DNA of 64,000 bases from Pseudovibrio brasiliensis (GCF_018282095.1 NZ_CP074126.1:1-64000), one strand, 5' to 3'; counted from the stretch's first letter, positions 29,647 to 39,862 are shown. Program-made: numbers and translations. Notes: generated by a model from the letters alone, not told the origin.

Positions 29647-29787
29647 TTGGATCAAAATTTCTCATGCATTTCATGCCTTGGGGTCTAATTAGAAGAATGT
29701 TGCTCACTCAACTTTCACGTGTTTGCATAATTTGACGAGTGGAACTACAGAGAAAGACGTTTTTCTTAATTCATTTTGGATCGCGTG

Positions 29788-30966
29788 ATGACAATTGATA
29801 TTGCAGCAGCAACTCCGCCTGAAACCAAGCGCAGTTATGTCCTTTTCTCTGGGGGCTCATTCTTTGGCCGTGTCATCAAATGGGTGGCCCTGACGGTTAT
29901 CACGTTGGGCATCTACCGTTTCTGGGCCATGACAGGCCTGCGTCGCTCTTTGTGGTCGGCAACCCATGTGGAAGGTGATCACCTTCGCTACCATGGTACA
30001 GGCAAAGAACTGTTTATCGGCTTCCTGATTGCATTGGCGATCCTGATCCCGTTCTATGCGCTCGGCTTTGGCCTACAATTCATGGGCCCAATCGCTACGC
30101 TGGTTGGTTTCGCCATCATGTTCGTTGTTGGCTTCCTTCTCACACCATACGCCCTCTTCCGCCGCCGCAGATATCTTCTGACCCGCACCAGCTGGCGAGG
30201 AATCCGCTTCCACATGCAAGGTTCCGCATGGCGCTACGTGGGTGCCTGGCTGTTCTGGACGATCCTCTCAGTAATTACCTTGGGAATTGCTTTCCCATGG
30301 CGTCAGGCCAAACTAGACAGAATGTTGACGGAGGTTAGCTACTTCGGCAATCAGCAATTCAGCTACTCTGCGACGGCAAAAGATTACTTTCAGGCGCTAT
30401 TGATCGTCTATGTAATCTCTTTCTTTCCGGCGGCAATTTTGCTGCTGGCGGCGATATTCACTGGAGGAAAAGCCCTCGCCTTTTTGCCTGTAGCATTCGT
30501 ACTTTCAATGGTGCTTTGGCCAGTCGCATTTGCCGCAATTTTCCGGCTTCAGGTACGCTCAACCAAGATTGGTGACACCAGCTTTGAAAGCAATATCAGT
30601 GCTTCGAAGTATTATGGGGCCTACATTATCCATGCAGTGATTGTTGGTGTTGGCGTTTCAATTGTTGGCGCTATTGCGGGCATTGCTGCGTTCAGCATGG
30701 CATCTTCAGGCCTAGACCAAGGTTTGGAAGGTTTTGAAAGCTCCATGTTCAGCATCACATTCCTGCCAGTCTTTGCCCTGTACTACGGTGTTCTCCTCTT
30801 CGCGAACATGATGGTGTTGCAGGTTATGATGTTTGAATGGAAGATGAGCAGTATTGTCGTGTTTAATGCCCACAGCGTCAAAGACGCCATCGCCTCTGGT
30901 GATCTGGAAAATGCCGTTGGTATGGGGCTTGCCGATACGCTTGATGCCGGATTTGAAGTGGTTTGA
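29788..30966 (+). CDS. DUF898 (YjgN-like) membrane protein
   Basis: This is a 392-residue multi-pass membrane protein. The SYVLFSGGSFFGRVIKWVALTVITLGIYRFWAMTGLRRSLWSAT opening, and its repeat in the second half (EVSYFGNQQFSYSATAKDYF), are typical of the DUF898 family. Seven or more hydrophobic segments. Function is unknown. ATG 29788 is preferred to a TTG at 29776. Its stop is two bases from the start of an M48 peptidase, indicating co-translation; the pairing of DUF898 with M48 proteins suggests envelope protein quality control, which is inference. Confidence 0.85.
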   Translation: MTIDIAAATPPETKRSYVLFSGGSFFGRVIKWVALTVITLGIYRFWAMTGLRRSLWSATHVEGDHLRYHGTGKELFIGFLIALAILIPFYALGFGLQFMGPIATLVGFAIMFVVGFLLTPYALFRRRRYLLTRTSWRGIRFHMQGSAWRYVGAWLFWTILSVITLGIAFPWRQAKLDRMLTEVSYFGNQQFSYSATAKDYFQALLIVYVISFFPAAILLLAAIFTGGKALAFLPVAFVLSMVLWPVAFAAIFRLQVRSTKIGDTSFESNISASKYYGAYIIHAVIVGVGVSIVGAIAGIAAFSMASSGLDQGLEGFESSMFSITFLPVFALYYGVLLFANMMVLQVMMFEWKMSSIVVFNAHSVKDAIASGDLENAVGMGLADTLDAGFEVV

Positions 30967-30968
30967 CC

Positions 30969-32087
30969 ATGAAGCAATTGCTTGGAACTGCAGAGTTTTT
31001 CGACGGTACATCCGCAGCTGTCCGCAGTTGCCAGATCTGGTTCGATTATGATGAAATGGTCCTCACTGATCTGGCTGGTGATCAGGAGTATGTGCGCTGG
31101 TCTGCCGCGAAGCTGCTTTGCGACTGGACCTCTCCAACGGTTATGCTGGTAGAGCAAAACTCACCCCGAAGCACCGCTTACATCAAGATCACTGAAGACG
31201 AACTTGCTAAAACCGTTGAACGCAAAATCCGCTTGGTGGCAGGTCTTCCAAAGCGAGAGAATACCAAGAAAATCGTGTTTGGCAGTCTGGCCTCTATCGC
31301 TTTGATTGCCGTGGCGTTGATCTACTTCCTGCCTGCGTTTTCCAAATATGCCGTCCATAACGTCCCAAAATCCTGGGAGGAAAAGCTCGGCAAGAACGTG
31401 GAAGAGACACTGATCCCCGCGTTCAGTGAAGAGAAGATCTGTAAAGCCTCTTCAGGACAAGCCGCGCTTGAGCAAATGGCAAAGCGCCTTACAAATGGCA
31501 TGGACCTGCCGTTTGAACCGGTAATGACTGTTGTTGAGAGCAAGATTCCCAACGCCTTCGCACTACCCGGAGGCCGGATCACCATCCTCTCAAAGACGCT
31601 TGAAGTGGTTGATAGTCCAGACGAACTCGCAGCAGTGCTGGCGCACGAGCTGGGCCACGTCAAATACCGCCATTCCATGCAGCAGCTCATCAACGTGGCT
31701 GGAACCGGCATCGTCTTTTCCATGTTCATCGGGGACTTCACCGGTGGTAGTATTGTCGCCAGTGTGGGTGAAGCGATGCTGGACAGCTCTTACTCTAGGG
31801 ATATGGAACGCGAGGCAGACTTATTCGCGGTTCAGATGCTGGAAAATGCCGGCGTTGATCCGACAGGATTGGCGAGCTTCCTGGAAAAAATCTCGAAAGA
31901 GCATGAACACGACAACGCTCTGACAGAAGCCCTTGGTTTCCTCTCCAGCCACCCGCCAACGAAGGAGCGTGTAGACACGCTCAATCAGGCCGTCAATCCG
32001 GATGCCAAGAAAGACCCAGTGCTGCCAGAATGGCAATGGAAGAGTTTGAAAAACATCTGCTCAGAAACTGCAGAACTGAACGCTTAA
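30969..32087 (+). CDS. M48-family zinc metallopeptidase, membrane-anchored
   Basis: This is a 372-residue protease. The N-terminal 95 residues (AEFFDGTSAAVRSCQIWFDYDEMVLTD) form the small domain often seen before M48 domains, followed by one membrane helix (about 101-122) and the catalytic domain. The zinc-binding motif HELGH is at 226-230 and the third ligand lies in EREAD at 280-284. The topology puts the protease on the periplasmic side. It is translationally coupled to the DUF898 gene. Substrate unknown; resembles BepA/LoiP-like quality-control proteases in layout. Confidence 0.88.
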   Translation: MKQLLGTAEFFDGTSAAVRSCQIWFDYDEMVLTDLAGDQEYVRWSAAKLLCDWTSPTVMLVEQNSPRSTAYIKITEDELAKTVERKIRLVAGLPKRENTKKIVFGSLASIALIAVALIYFLPAFSKYAVHNVPKSWEEKLGKNVEETLIPAFSEEKICKASSGQAALEQMAKRLTNGMDLPFEPVMTVVESKIPNAFALPGGRITILSKTLEVVDSPDELAAVLAHELGHVKYRHSMQQLINVAGTGIVFSMFIGDFTGGSIVASVGEAMLDSSYSRDMEREADLFAVQMLENAGVDPTGLASFLEKISKEHEHDNALTEALGFLSSHPPTKERVDTLNQAVNPDAKKDPVLPEWQWKSLKNICSETAELNA

Positions 32088-32090
32088 GTC

Positions 32091-32119
32091 AAAAGGCTGG
32101 GGTGATGCCCCAGCCAAAG
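32091..32119. terminator. Bidirectional terminator
   Basis: GGCTGGGG (32095-32102) pairs perfectly with CCCCAGCC (32108-32115), 5-base loop, between convergent genes. AAAA on the left gives a T-run for the minus-strand transcript. Confidence 0.8.
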
Positions 32120-32125
32120 TCTGTT

Positions 32126-33088
32126 TTAATCTAACTGCTTACCTAAACGAACTGCTGTCTTGCCAACTTGCAGACGGCGACTGGGCATAATCAGGACGCA
32201 GTTGTCGTGTGGTGTTACAACCGGTGTATCACCATCCATCGCAAGCACCGTGCCTTGCTTGGCGATGACTTCCATTCCGCGGTAATCTTCGTTGAAGCGG
32301 AAGTTTTCACTCTGAACCGTAACAGGCGCGATGATTTCTATGGTCTTTTGCGGCACCAATGGTGGCTGTTCCTTTAGAAACGCCTCACCAAAGTCAGCTG
32401 GTACGCACTCTGTTGCACGCAGGAAACGGATGCTCGCTGCAATCGCACGAGGGCCAGCTGCTGCTTCCCAATGTTGTCCGGCTTCCAGCAGCAATGCAGC
32501 TTTAGGGCTGGAGGGCTCAGAGAACCCGTCATAATCACGCAGTCGCTTGCCTTCTGCATGGCCAGAGTCGCAAATAATCCATTCAGGATCAGCAACTTGT
32601 TTCGCGAGTGCTCGTCCTTTTTCCTGATCTCCCGCCAGCATCAAAGGTGGGTTTTTATGCTGCATACTGTGTAGATCCAGCAGATAATCAACGCTCTCAA
32701 TCACAGGACGAACCTCACGTGCGCGCTCCAGCTCCTGCGTGACTTCTGGGCCATTCAGCGAGCAGTTTTGCCAGACGCGGTTGAAATCCTGATCCAGATA
32801 GCGCGATGCGGTTGGGTCATTGCGGTCAAAGGCGTTGTAGGCTGCCACGTTCATGAAAGCGAAGCTCAATTTGCCGCGCACAGGGCGAACTTCCTGCTTG
32901 AACAACCAATCCAAAGCAACGGCACCACATGGCTCATTCCCATGCACTAGGGCTGAAATCATCACATGCGGTCCGGCGGTGCCAGAATCGAAAGTGGTGA
33001 TCCAGTCCACGCCGGTATTGCCGACTTTGTAGGGCAGGATATCAGGAAAATCGATTTCGATAGGGTAAGCTGTACTTTCAATAATCAT
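32126..33088 (-). CDS. Succinylglutamate desuccinylase/aspartoacylase-family zinc hydrolase
   Basis: This is a 320-residue M14-type carboxypeptidase-like hydrolase. Zinc ligands are visible as ALVHGNEPCG (H-x-x-E) near residue 50 and LLDLHSMQHK (second His) near 140. Family enzymes remove acyl groups from N-acyl amino acids (succinyl-Glu, acetyl-Asp). It lies 47 bases downstream of a LysR regulator on the same strand, and the divergent operon contains a peptide-type importer and an N-formylglutamate amidohydrolase-like gene, so an N-acylated amino acid is the likely substrate. Confidence 0.85.
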   Translation of the reverse strand: MIIESTAYPIEIDFPDILPYKVGNTGVDWITTFDSGTAGPHVMISALVHGNEPCGAVALDWLFKQEVRPVRGKLSFAFMNVAAYNAFDRNDPTASRYLDQDFNRVWQNCSLNGPEVTQELERAREVRPVIESVDYLLDLHSMQHKNPPLMLAGDQEKGRALAKQVADPEWIICDSGHAEGKRLRDYDGFSEPSSPKAALLLEAGQHWEAAAGPRAIAASIRFLRATECVPADFGEAFLKEQPPLVPQKTIEIIAPVTVQSENFRFNEDYRGMEVIAKQGTVLAMDGDTPVVTPHDNCVLIMPSRRLQVGKTAVRLGKQLD

Positions 33089-33135
33089 GGCAATGGTCCT
33101 TGAAAAGTATAGGTCACACCAGCTCTGAACAGCAT

Positions 33136-34062
33136 CTAGGCTGGTGTTGAATATGGGTCCTCAATCTCGAAGGCGCGTGTGAACTCAATGAATTTTCTGG
33201 CGATTGGAGTGCTGGGTGTCGTTGCAGGCAATATGAAGGCGTTGAGGTAGGAAATACGCGGCTTAAATGGAAGAAAAACCAGCGTTTCTGGATGGTTTCG
33301 CGCCACAGGAAACGGGTTGAGGACGCTGACACCTACACCTGCATGCACCAGCTCACTCACGGAGACGGCGGTAGAAGATTCGGCAACAATATTAGGCCGA
33401 ATTCCCCGCTCCGCAAACATGCGCTCCAAAATAGCGCGCACCGGAAACCGACGGGTGAGGGCTACGAAATCCTGCCCGTCAAAATCCTCAGGTTCAATAA
33501 ACGCTTTGCTGGCAAGGGGATGGTCCCGATGCAAAACAGCATGCGCAATGGCCGATCGCAGTGGTTCCAGCGTCAGTCCTGCATGCTTGGAAAGCCCATC
33601 CGTAATCCCAAGGTCCGCATGCCCTTCAGCCACATGATTGCGCACATCAGAGGATGTCCCAATCTCCAGCTCCACCTTCTGCCCCGGATAAGCCTTGATG
33701 AACTCTGCGATCACACCAAGCAGGAAGCGGTGTGAGATTGTCGGGGGAGCTGCTAGACGTAGCGGCTTGCTGCTGTGCTGAGAAACAAAGGTCTCGTTCT
33801 CAATGCCCGCCAACATCTCAAAAACCGGCTCAAGCTTCTCATTCAGCGCCAGCGCATCAGAGGTCGGTACCAGCCGTCCGCTGTCGCGATTAAACAGGGT
33901 TTTGCCTAGTCGCTCTTCCAAATGCTTGATCGCACGGCTCACCGCTGGCTGCGAAATTCCAAGGCGGGCAGCGGCTGCAGTTGTTTTCCGAACGCTGATA
34001 ACGGCGCGTAAAACTTCAAACTCTCGAAGGCTCAAGCGTGGACGGGTAGGGGTATCGGACAT
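33136..34062 (-). CDS. LysR-family transcriptional regulator
   Basis: This is a 308-residue regulator with N-terminal helix-turn-helix (LREFEVLRAVISVRKTTAAAARLGISQPAVSRAIKHLEERLG, about residues 10-55) and the periplasmic-binding-like effector domain. It is transcribed away from the ABC operon that starts 196 bases off, the usual arrangement for LysR control of a divergent target, and toward the aspartoacylase-like gene, which probably belongs to the same regulon. Confidence 0.9.
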   Translation of the reverse strand: MSDTPTRPRLSLREFEVLRAVISVRKTTAAAARLGISQPAVSRAIKHLEERLGKTLFNRDSGRLVPTSDALALNEKLEPVFEMLAGIENETFVSQHSSKPLRLAAPPTISHRFLLGVIAEFIKAYPGQKVELEIGTSSDVRNHVAEGHADLGITDGLSKHAGLTLEPLRSAIAHAVLHRDHPLASKAFIEPEDFDGQDFVALTRRFPVRAILERMFAERGIRPNIVAESSTAVSVSELVHAGVGVSVLNPFPVARNHPETLVFLPFKPRISYLNAFILPATTPSTPIARKFIEFTRAFEIEDPYSTPA

Positions 34063-34258
34063 AGTTCTATGCGTTTTGATTATAAATTTTTGAATGACAA
34101 TGTTGAAAACACATACTACGGTTTAAGTCAACCGCGAAGCTCTACCGGTGATTTGCCCTTGTGGTGAAGACACATCCAATAAAGAAGCAGCGGCATTGTT
34201 ACTGGGCGAATGAATTTTAATCGCCAGAGGGAACGATAATTTCGAGGGGAGAGCAGCA

Positions 34259-35842
34259 ATGATTAAGCTGCAGAAATGGCTTGCTGGAACAGCAAGTGCC
34301 ATGTTGCTTATGGGTGGAGTGGCTTCAGCTGAAGATCTGACCATCGGTTTGTCTTCAGAGCCAAGCGCGATTGACCCGCACTACCACAATCTGGGCCCGA
34401 ACAATATGATCGCCTATCATATGTTCGACCGCCTTATTCACCAAAACGAGAAACAGCAGCTGCAGCCCGGTTTGGCAACCAGCTGGAAGCCAATCAACGC
34501 CACCACATGGGAGTTGAAACTGCGTGAAGGCGTGGTGTTCCATGATGGCAATCCGTTCAATGCGGATGATGTGGTGTTCTCGTTTGAGCGCGCACCAAAT
34601 GTGCCAAACTCACCATCCAGTTTCGCCACATACACCAAAGGCAAAACGGTCAAAAAGATTGATGACTACACAATCCATATCACGACCGAAAAGCCTTATC
34701 CGCTTGTTCCAAATGACATTTCAACGGTCAGCATCATCTCTGTAGAAGCAGGAACTGATGCAACAACCGAGATGTACAACGCCGGTACAGCGACCGTTGG
34801 TTCAGGCCCTTATAAGTTCGCTGAATATGTGCCGGGCGACCGCATTGTGCTGGAAGCAAATGCTGACTACTGGGGCGCAAAGCCGAAGTGGGACAAGGTA
34901 ACCTTCAAGCCAATCAAATCCGGCCCATCTCGCGTGGCTGCTTTGCTGGCGGGTGATGTTGACCTGATCAACGGCGTCCCAACAACAGACATTGAAGTGC
35001 TGAGCAGCAACGACAAAGTCTCTTTGTGGCAAGGCCCGTCCAACCGCGTCATCTACCTGCATCTGGATCATGATCGCGACGACAGCCCATTCGTAAAAGC
35101 CATGGGTGGCGGAGCCATCACGAACCCGCTGAAAGACCAGCGTGTTCGTGAGGCGATCTCTAAGGCCATCAGCCGTGATCTGATCGTTGAGCGTGTGATG
35201 GAAGGTGTTGCCGTCAAAGCAGGCCAGCTTCTGCCAGACGGGTTCTTCGGTGTCAGCGAAAACCTGAAGCCAGTTGAGTACGATGCAAAGGGAGCAAAAG
35301 AGCTTCTGGCCGCTGCAGGTGTTGGCGATGGCTTCGAGCTGCGCATCCACGGCCCGAATGATCGCTACATCAACGATGCTAAGATCGTGGAAGCCATCGC
35401 ACAGATGCTCAACCGCGTGGGCATCAAAACCGATGTAGAAACCATGCCGCGTTCTGTTTACTTCAAACGCGCATCTCGCGGTGGTCCAAACAACACACCA
35501 GAATTCTCAATGGTTCTCGTAGGTTGGGGCGCTGGTTCCGGTGAAGCATCGTCTCCGCTGCGCTCTCTCATCCATACCTACGACAAGGACAAGGGCTTCG
35601 GCTCTTCCAACCGTGGCCGCTACTCCAATGCTGAAGTAGACGCCATGATCGAGGAAGCTCTGGCCACCGTTGATGATGAAAAGCGTCAGGATCTGCTGGC
35701 CAAAGCAACCGAGATTGCCATCAACGATCAGGCGATCATTCCGCTGCACTATCAGGTGAACACATGGGCGACCCGCAAGGGCCTCCAGTACCTGCCGCGC
35801 ACGGATGAATACACCCTGTCCTGGGGCGTATCCGCTGAGTAA
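34259..35842 (+). CDS. Peptide/opine-type ABC transporter, substrate-binding protein
   Basis: This is a 527-residue class C (SBP_bac_5) solute-binding protein. Signal peptide MIKLQKWLAGTASAMLLMGG with cleavage after VASA. Typical fold landmarks are LTIGLSSEPSAIDPHYHNLG, FHDGNPFNADDVVFSFER and GSGPYKFAEYVPGDRIVLEAN. Relatives bind dipeptides, oligopeptides, glutathione or nickel complexes. First gene of a five-gene transport operon. A strong hairpin separates it from the permeases. Confidence 0.9.
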   Translation: MIKLQKWLAGTASAMLLMGGVASAEDLTIGLSSEPSAIDPHYHNLGPNNMIAYHMFDRLIHQNEKQQLQPGLATSWKPINATTWELKLREGVVFHDGNPFNADDVVFSFERAPNVPNSPSSFATYTKGKTVKKIDDYTIHITTEKPYPLVPNDISTVSIISVEAGTDATTEMYNAGTATVGSGPYKFAEYVPGDRIVLEANADYWGAKPKWDKVTFKPIKSGPSRVAALLAGDVDLINGVPTTDIEVLSSNDKVSLWQGPSNRVIYLHLDHDRDDSPFVKAMGGGAITNPLKDQRVREAISKAISRDLIVERVMEGVAVKAGQLLPDGFFGVSENLKPVEYDAKGAKELLAAAGVGDGFELRIHGPNDRYINDAKIVEAIAQMLNRVGIKTDVETMPRSVYFKRASRGGPNNTPEFSMVLVGWGAGSGEASSPLRSLIHTYDKDKGFGSSNRGRYSNAEVDAMIEEALATVDDEKRQDLLAKATEIAINDQAIIPLHYQVNTWATRKGLQYLPRTDEYTLSWGVSAE

Positions 35843-35854
35843 TCGCACGCAATC

Positions 35855-35890
35855 AAAAGGCCGGCGTAGGTTCAATGCCGGCCTTTTTCT
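35855..35890 (+). terminator. Strong hairpin between binding protein and permeases
   Basis: AAAAGGCCGGC (35855-35865) pairs perfectly over 11 bp with GCCGGCCTTTT (35877-35887), then T. A textbook terminator inside an operon, implying low-level readthrough into the permease genes. Confidence 0.88.
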
Positions 35891-35958
35891 TATCTGAAGC
35901 CAGATTGACACCCCTGTAATTTCAACGGGTTGGCTTTACCTGCGAAAGATTTAGAGAC

Positions 35959-36936
35959 ATGTCTGTCTTCATTCTCAGACGCCTGATGCAAAGTGGCATA
36001 GTCATGATTGCTATGTCCGTCATTGTATTCTTTGGCGTGAATGTGGTGGGTGATCCCATCGATATGCTGGTCGCACCGGATGCGGATCAGGCCGAGATTG
36101 AGCGCGTGATCCGCGACTTCGGCCTCGATAAACCTGTGTGGCAGCAATACATGGTTTTTGTCAGCAACGCGTTTAAAGGCGACTTAGGCACCTCCTTTGT
36201 CTTCGGTGAGTCAGCCCTGAAACTCATCGTAGAACGTATGCCCGCCACGCTAGAGCTTGCCTTCATGGCGCTCCTCATGGCCATAATCATCGGAATTCCG
36301 CTCGGCCTCTATGCAGGCTTGCGTCCCAACGCCATCTCCTCACGCCTCATCATGAGCGGCTCAATTCTGGGCTTCTCGCTGCCCACATTCTGGGTCGGCA
36401 TCATGATGATCATGCTCTTTGCAGTGATGCTCGATTGGGTACCTGCCACAGGACGCGGAGACACCATCTCGGTGCTTGGCATGCAGGTCTCGTTCCCCAC
36501 CGCAGATGGCTTCTCTCACATTGTTCTGCCAGCATTAAACCTCGCACTCCTGAAGATCTCTCTGGTCATCCGCCTGACGCGGGCAGGGGTGCGTGAAGTC
36601 ATGCATATGGACTTCATCAAGTTCGCCCGCGCAAAGGGCCTGTCCGCCAGCCGCATTGTCATGGTGCACCTGTTCAAGAACATCATGATTCCGGTGGTTA
36701 CCGTCCTTGGTCTTGAGTTTGGCTCCCTCATCGCCTTTTCCGTGGTGACGGAAACCATCTTCGCGTGGCCCGGCATGGGCAAGCTGCTCATCGATGCCAT
36801 TCAGCAGCTCGATCGGCCAATCATCGTGGCTTATCTGATGATCATCGTGGTGCTCTTCGTCGTCATCAACCTGATTGTTGACATCCTCTATTCCATTTTG
36901 GACCCGCGCGTGCGGCTTCAGGATGCGACAAGCTAA
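35959..36936 (+). CDS. Peptide-type ABC transporter permease (DppB family)
   Basis: This is a 325-residue inner-membrane permease. N-terminal FILRRLMQSGIVMIAMSVIVFFGVNVVGDP is the DppB/OppB opening; the EAA coupling loop reads HMDFIKFARAKGLSASRIVMVHLFKN. Six hydrophobic segments. It ends 9 bases before the partner permease. Confidence 0.92.
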   Translation: MSVFILRRLMQSGIVMIAMSVIVFFGVNVVGDPIDMLVAPDADQAEIERVIRDFGLDKPVWQQYMVFVSNAFKGDLGTSFVFGESALKLIVERMPATLELAFMALLMAIIIGIPLGLYAGLRPNAISSRLIMSGSILGFSLPTFWVGIMMIMLFAVMLDWVPATGRGDTISVLGMQVSFPTADGFSHIVLPALNLALLKISLVIRLTRAGVREVMHMDFIKFARAKGLSASRIVMVHLFKNIMIPVVTVLGLEFGSLIAFSVVTETIFAWPGMGKLLIDAIQQLDRPIIVAYLMIIVVLFVVINLIVDILYSILDPRVRLQDATS

Positions 36937-36945
36937 GGGGCGACC

Positions 36946-37866
36946 ATGACTATAGAAACAAGCCTCAAACCACCGCGAAAGAAGCTCTTTTCAGGCGAAA
37001 CGCCTATGGGCCGTTTCCTTTCAGAGTTTGTTGAGAGCAAAGTCGCTGTTGTTGCAGCACTTCTCCTCTTCACGATCATTGCAGCCGCGCTCTTCGCACC
37101 ATGGATCACACCGCAAAACCCTTACGATCTGGCGCAAGTCAGCGTTCTGGATGCGCGCATGGAGCCCGGTGCGGAAAGCTTTGACGGCTACACCTTCTGG
37201 CTGGGCACAGATGGAGCAGGGCGCGATCTCTTCTCCGCCATCCTCTACGGTCTGCGTATCTCCCTCTCTGTTGGTGTCACAAGCGGCATCATTGCGCTGA
37301 TCATTGGTATGTCCGTTGGCCTGATTGCTGCTTATGCCGGAGGTCGCACCGAAACCTTCATCATGCGCATTGTGGACCTGCAGCTCTCCTTTCCAGCCTC
37401 TCTGGTTGCTCTGATGTTGCTGGCTTTGCTGGGCAAGGGTGTCGATAAAATTATCCTCGCTCTGGTCGTCGCGCAATGGGCCTATTACGCCCGAACGGTG
37501 AGGGGAACCGCACTAGTCGAACGCGGTAAGGAGTACGTGGAAGCTGTCACGTGCCTCGGTCTCAGCCATGCCCGCGTGCTCTTCCTGCACATCATGCCCA
37601 ACTGCCTGCCACCACTTATTGTGGTGGGAACCGTGCAGACTGCCCACGCCATCGCACTGGAAGCCACTCTGTCATTCCTCGGCGTTGGCCTGCCGCAGAC
37701 AGAACCATCCCTCGGCTTGCTCATCGCCAATGGCTTTGAGTATGTGATCAGTGGCAAATACTGGATCTCGTTCTTCCCCGGCATAGCTCTGCTCGTCACC
37801 GTGGTTTCCATAAATCTGGTGGGAGATCAGCTGCGCGATGTCCTCAATCCGCGACTGAGGAAGTGA
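36946..37866 (+). CDS. Peptide-type ABC transporter permease (DppC family)
   Basis: This is a 306-residue permease with N-terminal cytoplasmic tail, DppC signature FWLGTDGAGRDLFSAILYGLRISLSVGV, and EAA loop YVEAVTCLGLSHARVLFLHIMPN. It is followed closely by the first ATPase gene. Confidence 0.92.
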   Translation: MTIETSLKPPRKKLFSGETPMGRFLSEFVESKVAVVAALLLFTIIAAALFAPWITPQNPYDLAQVSVLDARMEPGAESFDGYTFWLGTDGAGRDLFSAILYGLRISLSVGVTSGIIALIIGMSVGLIAAYAGGRTETFIMRIVDLQLSFPASLVALMLLALLGKGVDKIILALVVAQWAYYARTVRGTALVERGKEYVEAVTCLGLSHARVLFLHIMPNCLPPLIVVGTVQTAHAIALEATLSFLGVGLPQTEPSLGLLIANGFEYVISGKYWISFFPGIALLVTVVSINLVGDQLRDVLNPRLRK

Positions 37867-37874
37867 GGACAACA

Positions 37875-38861
37875 ATGAACACGCCAAACACACTCACAGT
37901 CAAAAACCTCAAAACCCACTTCTTCACCAAGGCAGGTGTGGTCAAAGCCGTTGACGATGTCAGCTTCTCCGTCAAACCCGGAGAAATCCTTGGTCTCGTT
38001 GGTGAGAGTGGCTCCGGCAAAACCGTGACGGGCTTCTCGTTGATCGGTCTGGTGGACGAACCGGGCAGGGTGGTTGGTGGCTCAATCCTCCTCAATGGGG
38101 ATGATCTGGCCAGAAAAGACGAAAAACAGTGGCGCGAACTACGGGGCAAGAAGATCGCTATGATCTTTCAGGACCCCATGATGACTCTCAATCCCGTCCT
38201 GCGCATCGACACGCAGATGATTGAAGCCATTCAGGCCCATGAAGACATCTCCAAACAAGCAGCCAGAGAACGCTGCCGCGAAGCTCTGGTACGCGTCGGC
38301 ATCGCCTCGCCAGATGAACGCCTCACATCCTACCCGCATCAGTTCTCCGGCGGCATGCGCCAGCGCGTTGCCATCGCCATCGCATTATTGCACGAGCCGG
38401 ATCTGATCATCGCCGATGAACCAACAACGGCGCTCGATGTCACCATTCAGGCGCAGATCCTCTACGAAGTCCGCAAGCTGTGTTCCGAAACCGGCATGTC
38501 CCTCATCTGGGTCACGCATGATCTGGCGGTCATCAGTGGTTTGGCGGACAGGATCGCAGTCATGTACGCTGGGCGGATTGTAGAGCAGGGCAGCATCGAT
38601 GAAGTGCTGGACGCCCCACTGCACCCTTACACCAAGGGCCTCATTGAATCCGTCCCAAGCCGCAACAAACGTGGTGCGAAGCTCTATCAGATCCCCGGTA
38701 TGACGCCATCACTGCTCAACCTACCCGCTGGCTGCGCCTTCGCCAGCCGCTGTCCGGCAAAACAGAGCGATTGTCTGGTCGCAGCACCAGAAATCACGCA
38801 ATTGGGAGAGGATCGGCATGTGCGTTGCTTCCACCCTGTAAAGCAGGAGGAAATGGCATGA
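37875..38861 (+). CDS. Peptide-type ABC transporter ATPase (DppD family)
   Basis: This is a 328-residue ATPase. Walker [10 protein letters not shown], signature [16 protein letters not shown], Walker [13 protein letters not shown], and the C-terminal oligo/dipeptide extension with the Cys-rich [17 protein letters not shown] (iron-sulphur-like cysteine set). ATG 37875 preceded by AGGA; a GTG at 37863 overlaps the upstream gene. Stop and next start overlap (ATGA). Confidence 0.93.
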   Translation: MNTPNTLTVKNLKTHFFTKAGVVKAVDDVSFSVKPGEILGLVGESGSGKTVTGFSLIGLVDEPGRVVGGSILLNGDDLARKDEKQWRELRGKKIAMIFQDPMMTLNPVLRIDTQMIEAIQAHEDISKQAARERCREALVRVGIASPDERLTSYPHQFSGGMRQRVAIAIALLHEPDLIIADEPTTALDVTIQAQILYEVRKLCSETGMSLIWVTHDLAVISGLADRIAVMYAGRIVEQGSIDEVLDAPLHPYTKGLIESVPSRNKRGAKLYQIPGMTPSLLNLPAGCAFASRCPAKQSDCLVAAPEITQLGEDRHVRCFHPVKQEEMA

Positions 38862-39862
38862 CGCTTCTGGAAACACCGGTCATCGAGCTGCAAGGCGTCT
38901 CCAAGCGCTTCACCAAAAAGCTGGACCTTGCTGAGAAAACACTTCGTTTCTTCGGTTCCAGCCTTAAGGAGCAGGTAGTTCACGCGGTCGATGATGTCTC
39001 GCTCAGCATCGCACCAGGTGAAGTTGTTGGCCTTGTTGGTGAAAGCGGCTGCGGAAAATCCACGCTGGGCCGTGTCGTCGCAGGCATTCACGAGGCCAGT
39101 GACGGCACCGTTCATTTCCACGGAGACAACGTCAAACAACTCTCTGGAGCAGACGCCAAAAACGCTCAGCTCAAGGTGCAGATGATCTTTCAGGACCCCA
39201 TGTCCTCCCTCAACCCGCGCAAACGGGTGAGTGATATCATCGGCGAAGCGCCTCGTGTTCATGGCCTTGTCTCAAAAGCAGAACTGTCTGACTACGTAGA
39301 CCAAATGCTCCTGCGTGTCGGGCTCGATCCAGACTTCAAAACCCGCTACCCGCACCAGTTTTCCGGCGGACAGCGCCAGCGCATCGGCATTGCCCGTGCT
39401 TTGGCGGTTAACCCGGAGTTCCTCGTGTGTGACGAGTCCATCGCTGCGCTTGATGTGTCTATCCAGGCGCAGGTCATCAACCTTTTCATGGACTTGCGCG
39501 CACAACTCGGCCTCACTTACCTGTTCATCAGTCATGATCTCGGCGTGGTGGAACACCTCTCTGATCGTGTTGTGATCATGTATCTGGGCCGTGTGGTTGA
39601 GATCGCAAAAACAGATGAACTCTTCGCCAAACCCAATCACCCGTACACGCAAGCTTTGTTGCGCGAAGTCCCGCGCATTGATGCCCGCAAGCAGGTGTAT
39701 GAACCAATCAAAGGCGAGATCCCATCACCACTGGCACCACCAAGCGGATGTCATTTCCATCCGCGCTGCCCATTTGCCACCAAACGCTGCGCTGAGAGCC
39801 AACCGGCCCTAAGGGAAATTGCTCCCGGTCATGTCTCCGCCTGTCACCTGAATGACGGCTGA
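38858..39862 (+). CDS. Peptide-type ABC transporter ATPase (DppF family)
   Basis: This is a 334-residue ATPase. Walker A GESGCGKST, signature FSGGQRQRIGIARALA, Walker B region FLVCDESIAALD (Ser-Ile where most paralogues have Pro-x; the catalytic Glu is kept), and the C-terminal PPSGCHFHPRCPFATKRC extension. AGGAGG precedes ATG 38858 at 6-7 bases. It overlaps the next gene by 11 bases. Confidence 0.93.
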   Translation: MTLLETPVIELQGVSKRFTKKLDLAEKTLRFFGSSLKEQVVHAVDDVSLSIAPGEVVGLVGESGCGKSTLGRVVAGIHEASDGTVHFHGDNVKQLSGADAKNAQLKVQMIFQDPMSSLNPRKRVSDIIGEAPRVHGLVSKAELSDYVDQMLLRVGLDPDFKTRYPHQFSGGQRQRIGIARALAVNPEFLVCDESIAALDVSIQAQVINLFMDLRAQLGLTYLFISHDLGVVEHLSDRVVIMYLGRVVEIAKTDELFAKPNHPYTQALLREVPRIDARKQVYEPIKGEIPSPLAPPSGCHFHPRCPFATKRCAESQPALREIAPGHVSACHLNDG

